A DNA stretch of 64,000 bases from Thermoplasmata archaeon. GTDB lineage: Archaea; Thermoplasmatota; Thermoplasmata; Lutacidiplasmatales; UBA184. The DNA lies in NCBI GenBank assembly GCA_021817245.1, contig JAKAVQ010000003.1, forward strand, positions 1 through 64,000, written 5' to 3'. Shown here one piece after another: positions 1 through 8,625 of this stretch (its first letter is position 1; each line of letters opens with the position of its first letter). The translations under genes were made by a program, and so were the position numbers. The notes beneath the pieces are model-generated. The model was not told the origin of the DNA. It ran no database searches and saw only the letters and a list, made by a program, of their open reading frames with translations.

Positions 1-2
1 GG

Positions 3-83
3 GCCGTCTACGTGATCGTCCGTCGACCGGGCGCCCAGATTGAAGAGAAGGCTACCCACCGGAGGCAAACGATCCCTCGATGA
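3..83 (+). CDS. C-terminal end of an unidentified protein (cut by window edge)
   Basis: An open frame enters from the left edge and ends at a TGA at 81-83. It gives 26 residues ending in a basic tail (ETQ-poor, with EEKATHRRQTIPR at the end). The start of the fragment, AVYVIVRRPG, reads like a beta strand followed by a basic turn. There is too little sequence to identify a family, and it could be chance. Confidence 0.3.
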   Translation, partial: AVYVIVRRPGAQIEEKATHRRQTIPR

Positions 84-214
84 ACCGCAGTTCAGCGGGG
101 GTCAGCACGGAAATATGTCCCACAGCCAGGTGCCAGAAATACCTTCTTCCGATCGTCTTGATGGCCCGTGGGGGAGCGCGCTGCCGGCGCAAGCACTCCG
201 CCGGGAGTTGTGTT
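84..214. other. Short spacer without a recognisable gene
   Basis: No ORF with plausible codon use and no RNA gene is visible between the fragment at the left edge and the stop of the DinB-like gene. The spacer separates converging genes and may hold terminators, but I see no clear hairpin. Confidence 0.5.
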
Positions 215-700
215 CTAGAATCTCGCCGTCCGTGAGAGATCGATGGCAGGGGGTTCGACGTCCATCTGCCACAAGAGGGCGTTGAGCTCGCCCTTGTGCT
301 GGAGATCGCCCTCGATCATCTGCAGGAGCATGGAGCGGACGGTGATTGACCTCTGGTCCACATGGATGAAGAACTTCCGGTCGAGGTCTCGGGGGTGCAG
401 CTTCTTCAGGAAATCGGTCACCCGGCGGTCCACCCCGTCCGTCGCCCGCTCGGCCCGCCTACGGCTCAGCCGAAGGCCCAGCGGAAAGTCTTGGAAACTC
501 TCCCCGGTGTACGCCTGGATGAACCAGAACCGGTAGTCGTCCAGGATGTGCAAGTACATGTCGACCAGCGAGGGAAAGGTAGCACCGCGGTCCCGGTATC
601 GCTCTCGTACGGGCAGCTTCCAGATTATCTCAAGATACCTCCGGAGTTTCTGAAAGTGGTACCGATACAGGGCGCGGATGAGCTCCAGCTCGGTCGCCAT
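215..700 (-). CDS. DinB-like four-helix-bundle protein
   Basis: A 161-aa protein with the look of the DinB/YfiT metal-binding four-helix bundle. It has an N-terminal helix (ELIRALYRYHFQKL), a central helix with YLHILDDYRFW, and a C-terminal helix with GDLQHKGELNALLWQM. That last segment matches the family pattern in which a late His followed by G/R-E/Q-L coordinates a divalent metal. Bacterial relatives are often thiol transferases or damage-induced proteins; the role here is unknown. The open frame extends upstream to 880, but the ATG at 700 begins the conserved domain. A TATA-like CCTTAGC (728-734, minus strand) lies about 31 nt ahead. Confidence 0.75.
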   Translation of the reverse strand: MATELELIRALYRYHFQKLRRYLEIIWKLPVRERYRDRGATFPSLVDMYLHILDDYRFWFIQAYTGESFQDFPLGLRLSRRRAERATDGVDRRVTDFLKKLHPRDLDRKFFIHVDQRSITVRSMLLQMIEGDLQHKGELNALLWQMDVEPPAIDLSRTARF

Positions 701-821
701 GGTCCGTGGCCCTCCACTCCCCTCAGGGCTAAGGTCTTGCGGCACCGATATCCGTCTCGACTCCGACGTGCCAGAGGCAAGCCGCGCGACCGCGGCGCCT
801 CCGTCCGGTCCCCCGACCAAT

Positions 822-1757
822 TCAGGCCACCCGGGCCGGCCCCGGCGAGGAGCTGGGACCGTCCTTGAGTCCGCCGACAAGGTGGATGAGCTCGATCAGG
901 ATATCGCTGCGGGGGGGTTCCTCGAGGGCTCCCCGGCAGAGCGCGTCGACCACGATCACATAGCTCGTCGTCGTCGCAGCACCGACGCTGACCCGCAGGG
1001 ACCCGGGCTGCGTCACCCACGGGTTCTGCCGGAGCCGCTCCTCGGCGAGCGGGAGCAGCACCTTCGGATCGACGTCGGGGGAGACCTCGTACTTCGTACG
1101 CACCCACCGCTCCGCGACGTCGTGAGCGAGCACCGCCGCCTGAATCACGACGTTGTTCGGCAGTCGCACGAGGGTCCCGTCGTCGCGACGAAGGACGGTG
1201 TACGCGATCCCGATCGACCGGAGGACACCGGTAAATCCGATGACGAGGAGGTCGTCCGAGTAGAACTTCGGCGGGTACGCCGGGCCGAGGAACGGGTACT
1301 GCCAGGTCGAGACCGTGATCCGATCCCCTTCCCGGAACGGCCGGACGACGAGCAACGTGACGCCCGCGATGACGTTGCCGAGGGCGGTCTGGGCTGCGAG
1401 GCCGATGACGAGACCGGCGAACGTTCCGCCGGCGAGGAGCGCGGTCCCGTTGATCCCGAGCGCGTAGAGGACCACGAGGACGACCACCACGTAGGCGACG
1501 AGGCGGTACACGTCGAGCACCCGGTAGGCGCGATCCGGGCCGAGTCGCCGCTCCGACTCTCGCCGAAGCGCTCGCCCGACGAAAAGGATCAGGAGGACGC
1601 CGACCCCCGCGACGAGCGCGGCCACGAGATACCGATCGAGGGAGGAAGGGACCACGCCACGGACGCCGAGGAAAAGGTACAGGGTGGCCGCGAGGACGAT
1701 CGCGGCGCCGCTCCCGAGGGCGGCGAGGACCCAGTGGCCCCGATTCGCTGTTGCCAT
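822..1757 (-). CDS. MscS-family small-conductance mechanosensitive channel
   Basis: A 311-aa membrane protein. Three hydrophobic segments lie near residues 8-27, 42-60 and 80-100. A glycine/alanine-rich pore helix follows (GGTFAGLVIGLAAQTALGN), then the MscS beta-domain hallmark VVRPFREGDRITV and the RLPNN motif. The C-terminal alpha/beta domain is present. MscS channels open on membrane tension and release solutes during hypo-osmotic shock. The ATG at 1757 is favoured over longer in-frame starts because a TATA-like box lies 25 nt upstream and the N-terminal extension of the longer frame is arginine-rich and unlike the family. The protein is divergent from DP2. Confidence 0.9.
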   Translation of the reverse strand: MATANRGHWVLAALGSGAAIVLAATLYLFLGVRGVVPSSLDRYLVAALVAGVGVLLILFVGRALRRESERRLGPDRAYRVLDVYRLVAYVVVVLVVLYALGINGTALLAGGTFAGLVIGLAAQTALGNVIAGVTLLVVRPFREGDRITVSTWQYPFLGPAYPPKFYSDDLLVIGFTGVLRSIGIAYTVLRRDDGTLVRLPNNVVIQAAVLAHDVAERWVRTKYEVSPDVDPKVLLPLAEERLRQNPWVTQPGSLRVSVGAATTTSYVIVVDALCRGALEEPPRSDILIELIHLVGGLKDGPSSSPGPARVA

Positions 1758-1778
1758 ACGTCGGGATACCGTACGACG

Positions 1779-1786
1779 CCTATACC
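1779..1786 (-). promoter_or_regulatory. TATA-like box of the MscS gene
   Basis: GGTATAGG on the minus strand is centred about 25-26 nt upstream of the ATG at 1757. That is the spacing expected for a leaderless archaeal transcript. It lies in the spacer between MscS and DP2 and may influence both. Confidence 0.5.
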
Positions 1787-1902
1787 CCTGTCTCGGCGCG
1801 GGGTGTGCGGCGGCTCCCGACCTGCGCGCCGCGGCAGGGCCGGTCCTCTCCGCGTCGGTCCGCCGGTGCGCGTCCCTCTCCAAGAGCGTTCGGCGCACGC
1901 TT

Positions 1903-4900
1903 ATGAGTCGCGACCCTTCTTGCGCTCGCGTGGAGCCGTACTATCGGTCGATCGAGTCGCTCGTCGACCGGGCGTACGGCGCTGCCGGAGCGGCCCGACG
2001 GATCGGTCTCGATCCCGAGATCGCTCCCGAGATCCCGCGCGCGCAGGACATGGCGATGCGAGTCGAGAAGCTGCTCTCGCACTTGCCGATCGCCGGCATC
2101 TCGACCGAGATCCGGGAGCTCGCGACCCGCATGCCGCGGGAGGAGGTCGCGGTCTCGATCGCCCGGCGGCTCGCGCGGGACGAATCGAACGGCGGATCGA
2201 TCGCCTCACGGGTCGATGCGGCGCTGCGGGTCGGGCTGGCCATCCTCACGGAAGGCATTCTCGTCGCTCCGCTCGAGGGGCTCGCCGAGGTCCACGTGCG
2301 GGACGACCGGGGCCGCCCCGGCTACATCGAGCTCTACTACGCGGGGCCGATCCGTGCCGCCGGAGGGACCGCCCAGGCGCTGAGCGTGCTCCTCGCCGAC
2401 ATCGTGCGCCGCGACCTGGGACTCGCTCCGTACCGTCCCGACCGCGAGGAGATCGAGCGGTACAAGGAGGAGATCCCGCTCTACAAGTACCATCAGCACC
2501 TCCAGTACGTCCCAACACCCGAGGAGATCGCGCTCGTCGTGCGAAACGTCCCGGTCGCGATCTCGGGGGAGTCGACCGAAGGCGACGCCGAGGTCAGCGC
2601 CTTCCGGGATCTCCCGAGGGTTCGCACGAACGGGATCCGCGGAGGCGCCTGCCTCGTCGTCGCGGAGGGGCTCTGCCAGAAGGCATCGAAGCTCCGCAAG
2701 GTCGTGGAGAAGCTCGGCCTCGACGGTTGGGAGTTCCTCGCCGAGCTCGGGCACCGCTCGCCGGACGAGGAGGAAGCGCACACGCCGAAGTACCTGCAGG
2801 ACTCCGTCGGGGGTCGCCCGGTGCTCGCCCATCCGAGCCACCCCGGCGGGTTCCGACTCGTCTACGGCCGGTCCCGCACCACCGGGCTTGCGGCCTGCGC
2901 CGTGAATCCGGCCACGATGGTGATCCTGCAGCACTTCGTCGCGATCGGCACCCAGGTGAAGCTCGAGTACCCGGGCAAGGCGACGGCCATGGCGGTCTGC
3001 GACACCGTCGAGGGGCCGATCGTGGAGCTCGACGACGGCAGCGTCACCGCGGTCCACGACCTCGACCGGGCCGAGGCGCTCCGCTCGCGGGTCCGTCGCA
3101 TCGTCGATCTCGGCGAGCTGCTCGTCTCGTTCGGGGAGTTTCTGGAGAATAACCGCGCCCTCGTCCCCGGCGCCTACGCGATCGACTGGCATCTCGAGGA
3201 ATTGCGGACCGCCGGCCTCGACCCCACGATTGCCGGAGCCCCGGCGACCTACGCAGAGGCCGTGTCCCTCTCCCGAGCCCACGACGTGCCGCTCCACCCG
3301 CGGTGGCTCCTCTTCTGGCACGACCTTACGACCGCCGAGATCCGCGCGCTCTCGGAGTTCGTCGAGCGGACCGGTCGCTGGGTGGGATCCTCGGTCGAGC
3401 TGCCGGCCGATCCCGCGTGGCGGGACGCCCTCGAGCGCCTCGGTTTTCTCTTCTATCCGGTGGAAGGCGATCGCTGGCGGGGGGAGCCCGACCCGAGCGC
3501 CGGCCTCCTCGGCGGACTCGGGCTCGAACCGTCCGAGGGGATCCTGATCCGGCGGGCGCCGCTCGACCCGGACGAGACCGACCCGATCCGCTTCGTCTCC
3601 CGCCTCGCGGGGGTCACGGTCCGCGCTCGCAGCCCTTCCCGCATCGGGGGACGGGTCGGACGACCGGAGAAGGCGTACCAGCGGACGATGCAGCCAAACG
3701 TCCACGGGCTCTTTCCCGTCGGTGGGGCGGGCGGCCCGAGCCGTTCGGTCCCCGAAGCGGCGCGTCGGTCGATGCGGGACGGGGTCGCGGTCGACCTCGG
3801 AACGCGACACTGCCCGGCCTGCGGGAAGACGACGGTATGGAACCGGTGCCCCTGCGGCGCCCATACGGACGTGACCGAGACGGTCGTTCGGCAGCCGCTT
3901 CCGGTCGCCCGTCTCTGGAGCGATGCCCTCTCGCGGCTCCATCTTGTCAAGGTCCCGGTCGTGAAGGGGGTGAAGGGGCTGACCTCTCCCCGGAAGGTGC
4001 CGGAACCGATCGAGAAGGGGATCCTGAGAGCAGTGCACGGCATCTCGGTCTACCAGGACGGCACCGCCCGGTTCGACCTCACGGACCTGCCGCTCACCCA
4101 CTTTCGGCCCACGGAGATCGGCACCGATCTTCCGACCCTGCGCCGGCTCGGCTACGAGTGGGACTGGACCGGCGCGGAGCTCACGGATCCGGAGCAGCTG
4201 GTCGAGCTCGCGCCGCAGGACCTCATCGTCTCGCGGTCGTGCGGGGAGTACCTGACCCGGCTCGCCCAGTTCGTCGACGACGAGCTCGTGCGGTTCTACA
4301 ACCTCGATCCGTTCTACTCTGCCGATCGGCCCGAACAGCTCGTGGGACAGATCGTGGTGGCGCTGGCGCCCCACACTTCGGGAGGGGTCGCCGGCCGGCT
4401 CCTCGGCTTCACGGATGCCGAGGCGTGCTTTGCCCACCCGGTCTTCCACGCCGCGAAGCGGCGAAACTGTGACGGTGACGAGGACTCCGTCACCCTCCTG
4501 CTCGACGCCCTCCTCAACTTCTCCCGCTCCTACCTGCCCGAGAGCCGGGGGGCGCTCATGGACAAGCCCCTCGTGCTCACGACGCGGCTCGTCGCGACCG
4601 AGGTGGACAAGGAGGCCCACAACGTCGATGTGGCGAGCCATCACGGGCTCGCGCTCTACCGGGCCGCGGCCGAAGGGCGGATGGCGAAGGAGATCGAGCC
4701 GATGCTCGAACTCGTCGCGCATCGCCTGGACTCCCCTCGGGCGCTCTCGGGGTACGGATTCACCCACGACACCTCGCGGATCGCCGGCGGGCCCGTGCGG
4801 TCGGCCTACCGGGACGGGCGGTCGATGACCGACATGGTCGAGCGGTCCGTGCTGCTCGCGAGCCAGATCCGGGCGGTCGACGTCGCCGAGGCGGTGACCC

Positions 4901-5268
4901 TGGTCCTGAATGCGCACTTTCTGCCCGACGTCATGGGCAACCTGAAGAGCTACGCGACGCAGAGCTTCCGCTGCAAGGAGTGCGGGGCGAGCTACCGCCG
5001 CCCGCCGCTCACGGGGCGGTGCGGAGCGGCGGCGCCGGGCCGGGGGAAGTGCGACGGCGAGCTCCTCTCGACGGTCTACGAGGCTTCCGTCCGCAAGTAC
5101 CTCCCGCTCTCCCAGCGGCTCGGGGAGATCGACGGGATCACCCCGTACGTCCGCCAGCGGATCCAGATCCTCTCCGACTCGGTCGCGACGCTCTTTCCGG
5201 GGTCGACCGCCCAGACCACGCTCGATCGGTACCGGCCGGGCCCCGCGGCCGCGGTCGGGGGAAGCTAG
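1903..5268 (+). CDS. polC: DNA polymerase D (Pol II) large catalytic subunit DP2
   Basis: At 1121 aa this is typical for DP2, the catalytic subunit of the archaeal replicative D-family polymerase, which has a double-psi beta-barrel fold like RNA polymerase. The N-terminal domain with EIYYAGPIRAAGGTAQALSV-like sequence is conserved (here ELYYAGPIRAAGGTAQ). A zinc site CPACG...CPC lies near 637-655. The catalytic motif N-C-D-G-D-E-D is at 855-861, where most DP2 proteins have NADGDED. A C-terminal zinc module CKEC...C...C lies near 1025-1053. No intein interrupts it, although DP2 genes often carry one. The ATG at 1903 fits the family N-terminus; the open frame upstream to 1684 is arginine-rich shadow. 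The small exonuclease subunit DP1 is not in the window. Confidence 0.97.
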   Translation: MSRDPSCARVEPYYRSIESLVDRAYGAAGAARRIGLDPEIAPEIPRAQDMAMRVEKLLSHLPIAGISTEIRELATRMPREEVAVSIARRLARDESNGGSIASRVDAALRVGLAILTEGILVAPLEGLAEVHVRDDRGRPGYIELYYAGPIRAAGGTAQALSVLLADIVRRDLGLAPYRPDREEIERYKEEIPLYKYHQHLQYVPTPEEIALVVRNVPVAISGESTEGDAEVSAFRDLPRVRTNGIRGGACLVVAEGLCQKASKLRKVVEKLGLDGWEFLAELGHRSPDEEEAHTPKYLQDSVGGRPVLAHPSHPGGFRLVYGRSRTTGLAACAVNPATMVILQHFVAIGTQVKLEYPGKATAMAVCDTVEGPIVELDDGSVTAVHDLDRAEALRSRVRRIVDLGELLVSFGEFLENNRALVPGAYAIDWHLEELRTAGLDPTIAGAPATYAEAVSLSRAHDVPLHPRWLLFWHDLTTAEIRALSEFVERTGRWVGSSVELPADPAWRDALERLGFLFYPVEGDRWRGEPDPSAGLLGGLGLEPSEGILIRRAPLDPDETDPIRFVSRLAGVTVRARSPSRIGGRVGRPEKAYQRTMQPNVHGLFPVGGAGGPSRSVPEAARRSMRDGVAVDLGTRHCPACGKTTVWNRCPCGAHTDVTETVVRQPLPVARLWSDALSRLHLVKVPVVKGVKGLTSPRKVPEPIEKGILRAVHGISVYQDGTARFDLTDLPLTHFRPTEIGTDLPTLRRLGYEWDWTGAELTDPEQLVELAPQDLIVSRSCGEYLTRLAQFVDDELVRFYNLDPFYSADRPEQLVGQIVVALAPHTSGGVAGRLLGFTDAEACFAHPVFHAAKRRNCDGDEDSVTLLLDALLNFSRSYLPESRGALMDKPLVLTTRLVATEVDKEAHNVDVASHHGLALYRAAAEGRMAKEIEPMLELVAHRLDSPRALSGYGFTHDTSRIAGGPVRSAYRDGRSMTDMVERSVLLASQIRAVDVAEAVTLVLNAHFLPDVMGNLKSYATQSFRCKECGASYRRPPLTGRCGAAAPGRGKCDGELLSTVYEASVRKYLPLSQRLGEIDGITPYVRQRIQILSDSVATLFPGSTAQTTLDRYRPGPAAAVGGS

Positions 5269-5285
5269 CGCCGCTCGGAACGCCC

Positions 5286-5290
5286 AAATA
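5286..5290 (+). promoter_or_regulatory. TATA-like box of tRNA-Arg
   Basis: AAATA in an otherwise G+C-rich stretch is centred 28 nt before the mature tRNA 5' end, as expected for an archaeal tRNA promoter. Confidence 0.5.
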
Positions 5291-5315
5291 GGCCGGTCCC
5301 GTGCGCCCGTCCGTC

Positions 5316-5416
5316 GGGCTTGTGGGGTAGTCTGGACTATCCTGTTGGCCTTCGAAGCCAACGACCTGGGTTCGAATTCGCCGGCGATCGCCGCGACGGA
5401 ACTCCCAGCAAGCCCG
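5316..5416 (+). tRNA. tRNA-Arg(UCG) with a 26-nt intron in the T-loop
   Basis: The acceptor stem GGGCTTG (5316-5322) pairs perfectly with CAAGCCC (5409-5415), and G5416 is the discriminator. The D-arm starts T8-G9-GGGTAG and has G18G19 at 5334-5335. The anticodon stem TTGGC/GCCAA encloses the loop CTTCGAA with anticodon TCG (5352-5354), so it reads CGA-type arginine codons. The variable loop is four bases. The T-stem CTGGG (5366-5370) pairs perfectly with CCCAG (5404-5408), but 33 nt lie between the arms instead of 7. Removing 5377-5402 leaves a standard loop TTCGAAT. CCA is not encoded. A simple scan without T-loop intron support would miss this gene. Confidence 0.93.
5377..5402 (+). other. 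tRNA intron at position 59/60 with canonical bulge-helix-bulge
   Basis: The precursor folds into an exact 3-4-3 bulge-helix-bulge. The outer helix is the T-stem CTGGG/CCCAG. The 4-bp central helix is TTCG (5371-5374) with CGGA (5397-5400), including one U-G pair. The 5' bulge is AAT (5375-5377) and the 3' bulge is ACT (5401-5403). The inner helix is TCGC (5378-5381) with GCGA (5393-5396), extended by GGC/GCC around a GATC loop with one bulged C. Splicing between the second and third base of each bulge, as archaeal tRNA endonuclease does, removes 26 nt and restores TTCGAAT. Confidence 0.88.
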
Positions 5417-5584
5417 TCCCCGCGGCCCCGGGGCCGGCTCCGGTATCGGGGAGCACCGCTCCGGGGGGGAAGCTAAGTACTCGGACGCGTCCCTCGAGTT
5501 CGGCGGAGGCGTCCGCCCGCCGGATCCCCGGCGAACCGCCGCTGCGGCCAATGACGCCTGCTCCCGAAGGTCGGAGTAGGCACC

Positions 5585-6541
5585 GTGGACGCAACCGAGC
5601 AAGTCGTCAATCTGATGCAGGCAGCGACCGTGCTGCTGCTCTCGCCGCTCCTCGCGGGGGTCCTGGCCCGCTTCAAGGCCTGGACGGAGTCCCGACAGGG
5701 TCCGTCGATCTTCCAGCCCTACTTCGACCTGCGCAAGTACCTCCGTAAGGAGACGCTTCTGCCCGACGGCGCCTCGCGCGTCTTCGTCCTGGTCCCGTAC
5801 GTCTCCTTCGGGACGTACCTCGTGATCTCGGTCGTCGTGCCGATCATCACGCCGTATCCCATCCCGTTCGCCTCGACCGTCGACTTCCTCGGGGGCGGGC
5901 TCCTCTTCGGGCTCGCGGGTACCTTGGCACTGCTCGCGGCGCTCGACTCGGGCAGCAACTACGCCGCCCTCGGCGCAAGCCGCACAGCCACCTTCGCCGC
6001 CTTCGCCGAGCCGACGCTGATCATCGTGTTCTTCGCCGTGGCCGTGATTACTGGAACGAACAACCCGTACGTCACGAACCACCTCCTCGCCTCCTCCGCG
6101 TCCGCGTACCTGTCGCCGACCCACCTCTTGGTGACCGGCGCGTTCTTCCTCCTGCTCCTCGCCGAGACGGGCAAGCTGCCGGTCGAGAGCGCCGGTCTCA
6201 TGGAGTTCGGGATGCTCGAAGAGGGACGCTCCTTCGAGCACTCCGGCCGCCTGCTCGGCCTCCTGCGCTGGAACGGCTGGATGAAGCAGTTCCTGCTGTA
6301 CTCGGTCTTCCTCAACGTCTTCGCCGTGCCGTGGGGGATGATCGCGGCACCGACCGTCTTCGGTGCGGCGGAGAACGTCGGGCTCCTCCTCGCGAAACTG
6401 CTGCTCCTCGCCGGGGGGCTCGCCTTGCTCGAGGCGACGATCGCGAAGGTCCGGCTGTTCAAGATCCGGGATTTCCTCACGCTCTCCTTCTCGCTCGCGA
6501 TCCTCTCGGTCTTCGCGTTCGCGGTCCTGGGGGTGGCGTAG
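5585..6541 (+). CDS. hyfC: Hyf/complex I membrane subunit, NuoH/HycD-HyfC type
   Basis: A 318-aa protein with about eight membrane helices that matches the NuoH/HyfC family linking the ion-pumping arm to the peripheral arm. The first cytoplasmic loop has the family signature RFKAWTESRQGPS followed by QPYFDLRKYLRKE. Near residue 195 the acidic loop AETGKLPVE corresponds to the conserved quinone-cavity or coupling loop of NuoH. The GTG at 5585 is chosen because the protein starts directly at the first helix. It is the first gene of a six-gene operon with overlapping or near-adjacent junctions. Upstream lies about 170 nt of leader or spacer after the tRNA, with a possible TATA-like CTAAGTA near 5473. 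Confidence 0.9.
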   Translation: MDATEQVVNLMQAATVLLLSPLLAGVLARFKAWTESRQGPSIFQPYFDLRKYLRKETLLPDGASRVFVLVPYVSFGTYLVISVVVPIITPYPIPFASTVDFLGGGLLFGLAGTLALLAALDSGSNYAALGASRTATFAAFAEPTLIIVFFAVAVITGTNNPYVTNHLLASSASAYLSPTHLLVTGAFFLLLLAETGKLPVESAGLMEFGMLEEGRSFEHSGRLLGLLRWNGWMKQFLLYSVFLNVFAVPWGMIAAPTVFGAAENVGLLLAKLLLLAGGLALLEATIAKVRLFKIRDFLTLSFSLAILSVFAFAVLGVA

Positions 6542-7189
6542 GTGCCGGTCACCTCCGAGGTCTCGGCGCTCGTGGGCGTCGGGATCCTCCTCACCGCGCT
6601 CTACCTCCAGTCGGAGTCGTTCGTCGCGCCGCTGATCCGGGGCATCGCGATCCAGTCCCTGCTCCTCGCGGTGCTCCTCGGCTGGCTTGCCTGGACCGAC
6701 GCAAGCCCCGACCTCGCGATCCTCGCCGCCCTCACCATCGCGATCCGGGCGCTGTTCATCCCGGCGTTCCTGCGACGGCAGATCCGTGCGTTCCGCTGGC
6801 GGTTGCGCGAGGTCCACGCGGCGCACCGGGTGACCGGCCACGCGCTCGCCGCGGTCGCGCTCGCGATCATCGCCTGGTTTGTCTTCCAGGAGACCCTCGC
6901 CCCGGTCTTTCCCGAGAAGGGTGCCGCGCTGCCGTTCGTTCTCCTGGTCCAGGGCCTCCTGATGCTCGCCACCCGGACGAACACGCTCGTCCAGGTGATC
7001 GGCTACCTCGAGGAGGAGAACGCGATCGTCTACGCCGGCGTGCTCTTCGCCAGCACCTTCCCGCTGTTTGTCGAGACCGTCGTCTTCCTCGACGTCCTCG
7101 GGGTCGTGCTCGTCGGGGTCATCCTGTCGATCCAGCGAGATGTCACGGGCGTGCCGGAGGCCGCGGGCCTCGAGGAGCTTTCGGGATGA
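6542..7189 (+). CDS. hyfE: Hydrogenase-4 component E-like membrane subunit
   Basis: A 215-aa, strongly hydrophobic protein with about seven helices. It contains the NuoK-like portion typical of HyfE, with acidic residues in GYLEEENAIVYAG. NuoK-type subunits carry buried glutamates that relay protons in the antiporter array. The GTG at 6542 follows the preceding TAG without any gap, so translation is probably coupled. The 3' end overlaps the next gene by ATGA. Confidence 0.88.
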   Translation: MPVTSEVSALVGVGILLTALYLQSESFVAPLIRGIAIQSLLLAVLLGWLAWTDASPDLAILAALTIAIRALFIPAFLRRQIRAFRWRLREVHAAHRVTGHALAAVALAIIAWFVFQETLAPVFPEKGAALPFVLLVQGLLMLATRTNTLVQVIGYLEEENAIVYAGVLFASTFPLFVETVVFLDVLGVVLVGVILSIQRDVTGVPEAAGLEELSG

Positions 7190-8625
7190 CCGCCTTCCCC
7201 GCGTCGTCGTTCTGGGTATTCCTCGTTCTCGCCGCCCCGGCGTCCGCGTCGGTCCTGGCGCTCGTTCCCCACGCGGCGGCGAGCCGTTGGGCGGCGCGCA
7301 CCGGTGCGCTCCTCGCCCTCCTCGCGGCCGCGGCCCTGCTCGTCTCCTCGACCGCGGGCCGCTGGGGTCCGTACCTCGGCGTCGACGCGCTCAGCGAGGT
7401 GTTCCTTCTGATGGTCGCGAGCATCTACGCGACCAGCGTCTGGTACTCGGACGGGTATCTCGCGGCCGTCCACCGTCCGTTCCTGACCCCCCAGGTCTAC
7501 TACGCGCTGCTCGGCGCGTTCGCCTTCGCGATGCTTGCGACGCTTGTCGTCACCGACCTCGGGCTGATGTGGATCGGGATCGAGGCGACGACGGTTGCGA
7601 GCGCGCTCCTGGTTGTCCTGGAGCGGCGGCCCACGAGCGTGGAGGCGGCGTGGCGGTACACCCTGATCGCGTCCGCGGGGCTCACGGTTGCGCTGTTCGC
7701 GCTCCTCCTGATCTACGCGTCGACCGGCTCTCTCGACGCATTCCGCCTCGCCGCGTCGCCGCCCCCTGTGACCCGCACCCTCCTCATGGCGGTCGCGCTC
7801 GCGCTCGTCGGGTACGGTACTAAGGTCGGGCTTTTCCCGATGCATACCTGGCTGCCCGACGCCCACTCGGAGGGCCCCTCGCCCGTCTCGGCGATGTTCT
7901 CGGGGGTCCTGTTGCCGACCGCCCTCTACGCGTTCCTGCGCGTCTACGCGCTCGTGCCCCGGCCGGTGCCCCCGTCGATCGAGGCGCTGCTGCTCGCCTT
8001 CGGGCTCCTGACGGCGGTCCTCGGCGCGTTCCTCCTCCAGCGCCAGCGGTCGTTCAAGCGGATGTTCGCCTACTCGAGCATGGAGGTGATGGGGCTCGCG
8101 CTCGTCGGGGTCGGGATCGGCGGGATTGCCCTCTACGGGGCTCTCCTGCTCCTGTTCGCGCACGCGTTCGCAAAGTCGTCGGCGTTCTACTGCGCGGGCA
8201 ACGTGCTCCGCGCTGACGGCACGACCCACATCGACGACATCCGGGACCTCCGGCACCGGCTCCCCCGCACCGCCGGGGCATGGGTCCTCGCCTCCAGCGC
8301 CGTGACGGGGGCACCCCCGTTCGGAACGTTCGTGGGCGAGCTCCTGATCGTCGCCGGGGCGATCACGGCAGGCCTCACCCCGGTCGCGCTCGTCGTCATC
8401 CTTGCGATCCTGGTCGCGTTCCTCGGCGTGAACTCCCAGGTCGGCCGCATGGTCTTTGGGGCGCCGTCCGGCCTCCGCCCAGCAACGCCGTCCGGGCCGG
8501 ACCGGGGCGCCGGCATCGCCTGGCTGAACGTCGGTGTCGCCCTCGTGCTCGGAGTGGTGGCGATCCCCTACCTTGGGCCGGCGCTGCGCTCCGCGGCAGC
8601 CCTCCTCGGGGGCAGCGCTCCATGA
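7186..8625 (+). CDS. hyfF: Antiporter-like subunit, HyfF type (NuoL/M/N family)
   Basis: A 479-aa proton-pumping subunit homologue. The conserved glutamate of helix 5 is visible in MWIGIEATT, and the helix 7 lysine in GYGTKVGLFPMHTWLPDAH, followed by the family signature SPVSAMFSG. A second lysine/histidine helix has RSFKRMFAYSSMEVMG. These are the residues that move protons or sodium in Mrp, complex I and Hyf systems. The ATG at 7186 overlaps the HyfE stop by four bases, and its own stop overlaps the next start in the same way. The longer open frame to 6331 is out of register with the family. Confidence 0.92.
   Translation: MTAFPASSFWVFLVLAAPASASVLALVPHAAASRWAARTGALLALLAAAALLVSSTAGRWGPYLGVDALSEVFLLMVASIYATSVWYSDGYLAAVHRPFLTPQVYYALLGAFAFAMLATLVVTDLGLMWIGIEATTVASALLVVLERRPTSVEAAWRYTLIASAGLTVALFALLLIYASTGSLDAFRLAASPPPVTRTLLMAVALALVGYGTKVGLFPMHTWLPDAHSEGPSPVSAMFSGVLLPTALYAFLRVYALVPRPVPPSIEALLLAFGLLTAVLGAFLLQRQRSFKRMFAYSSMEVMGLALVGVGIGGIALYGALLLLFAHAFAKSSAFYCAGNVLRADGTTHIDDIRDLRHRLPRTAGAWVLASSAVTGAPPFGTFVGELLIVAGAITAGLTPVALVVILAILVAFLGVNSQVGRMVFGAPSGLRPATPSGPDRGAGIAWLNVGVALVLGVVAIPYLGPALRSAAALLGGSAP

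Noticed and set aside
678-3152. An 824-aa plus-strand frame across the DinB, MscS and DP2 genes
   Set aside because: It crosses three well-supported genes and has the composition of a shadow frame.
2206-5361. A 1051-aa open frame on the minus strand opposite DP2
   Set aside because: It is arginine/proline-rich, lacks any domain and mirrors the DP2 codons; high G+C keeps antisense frames open.
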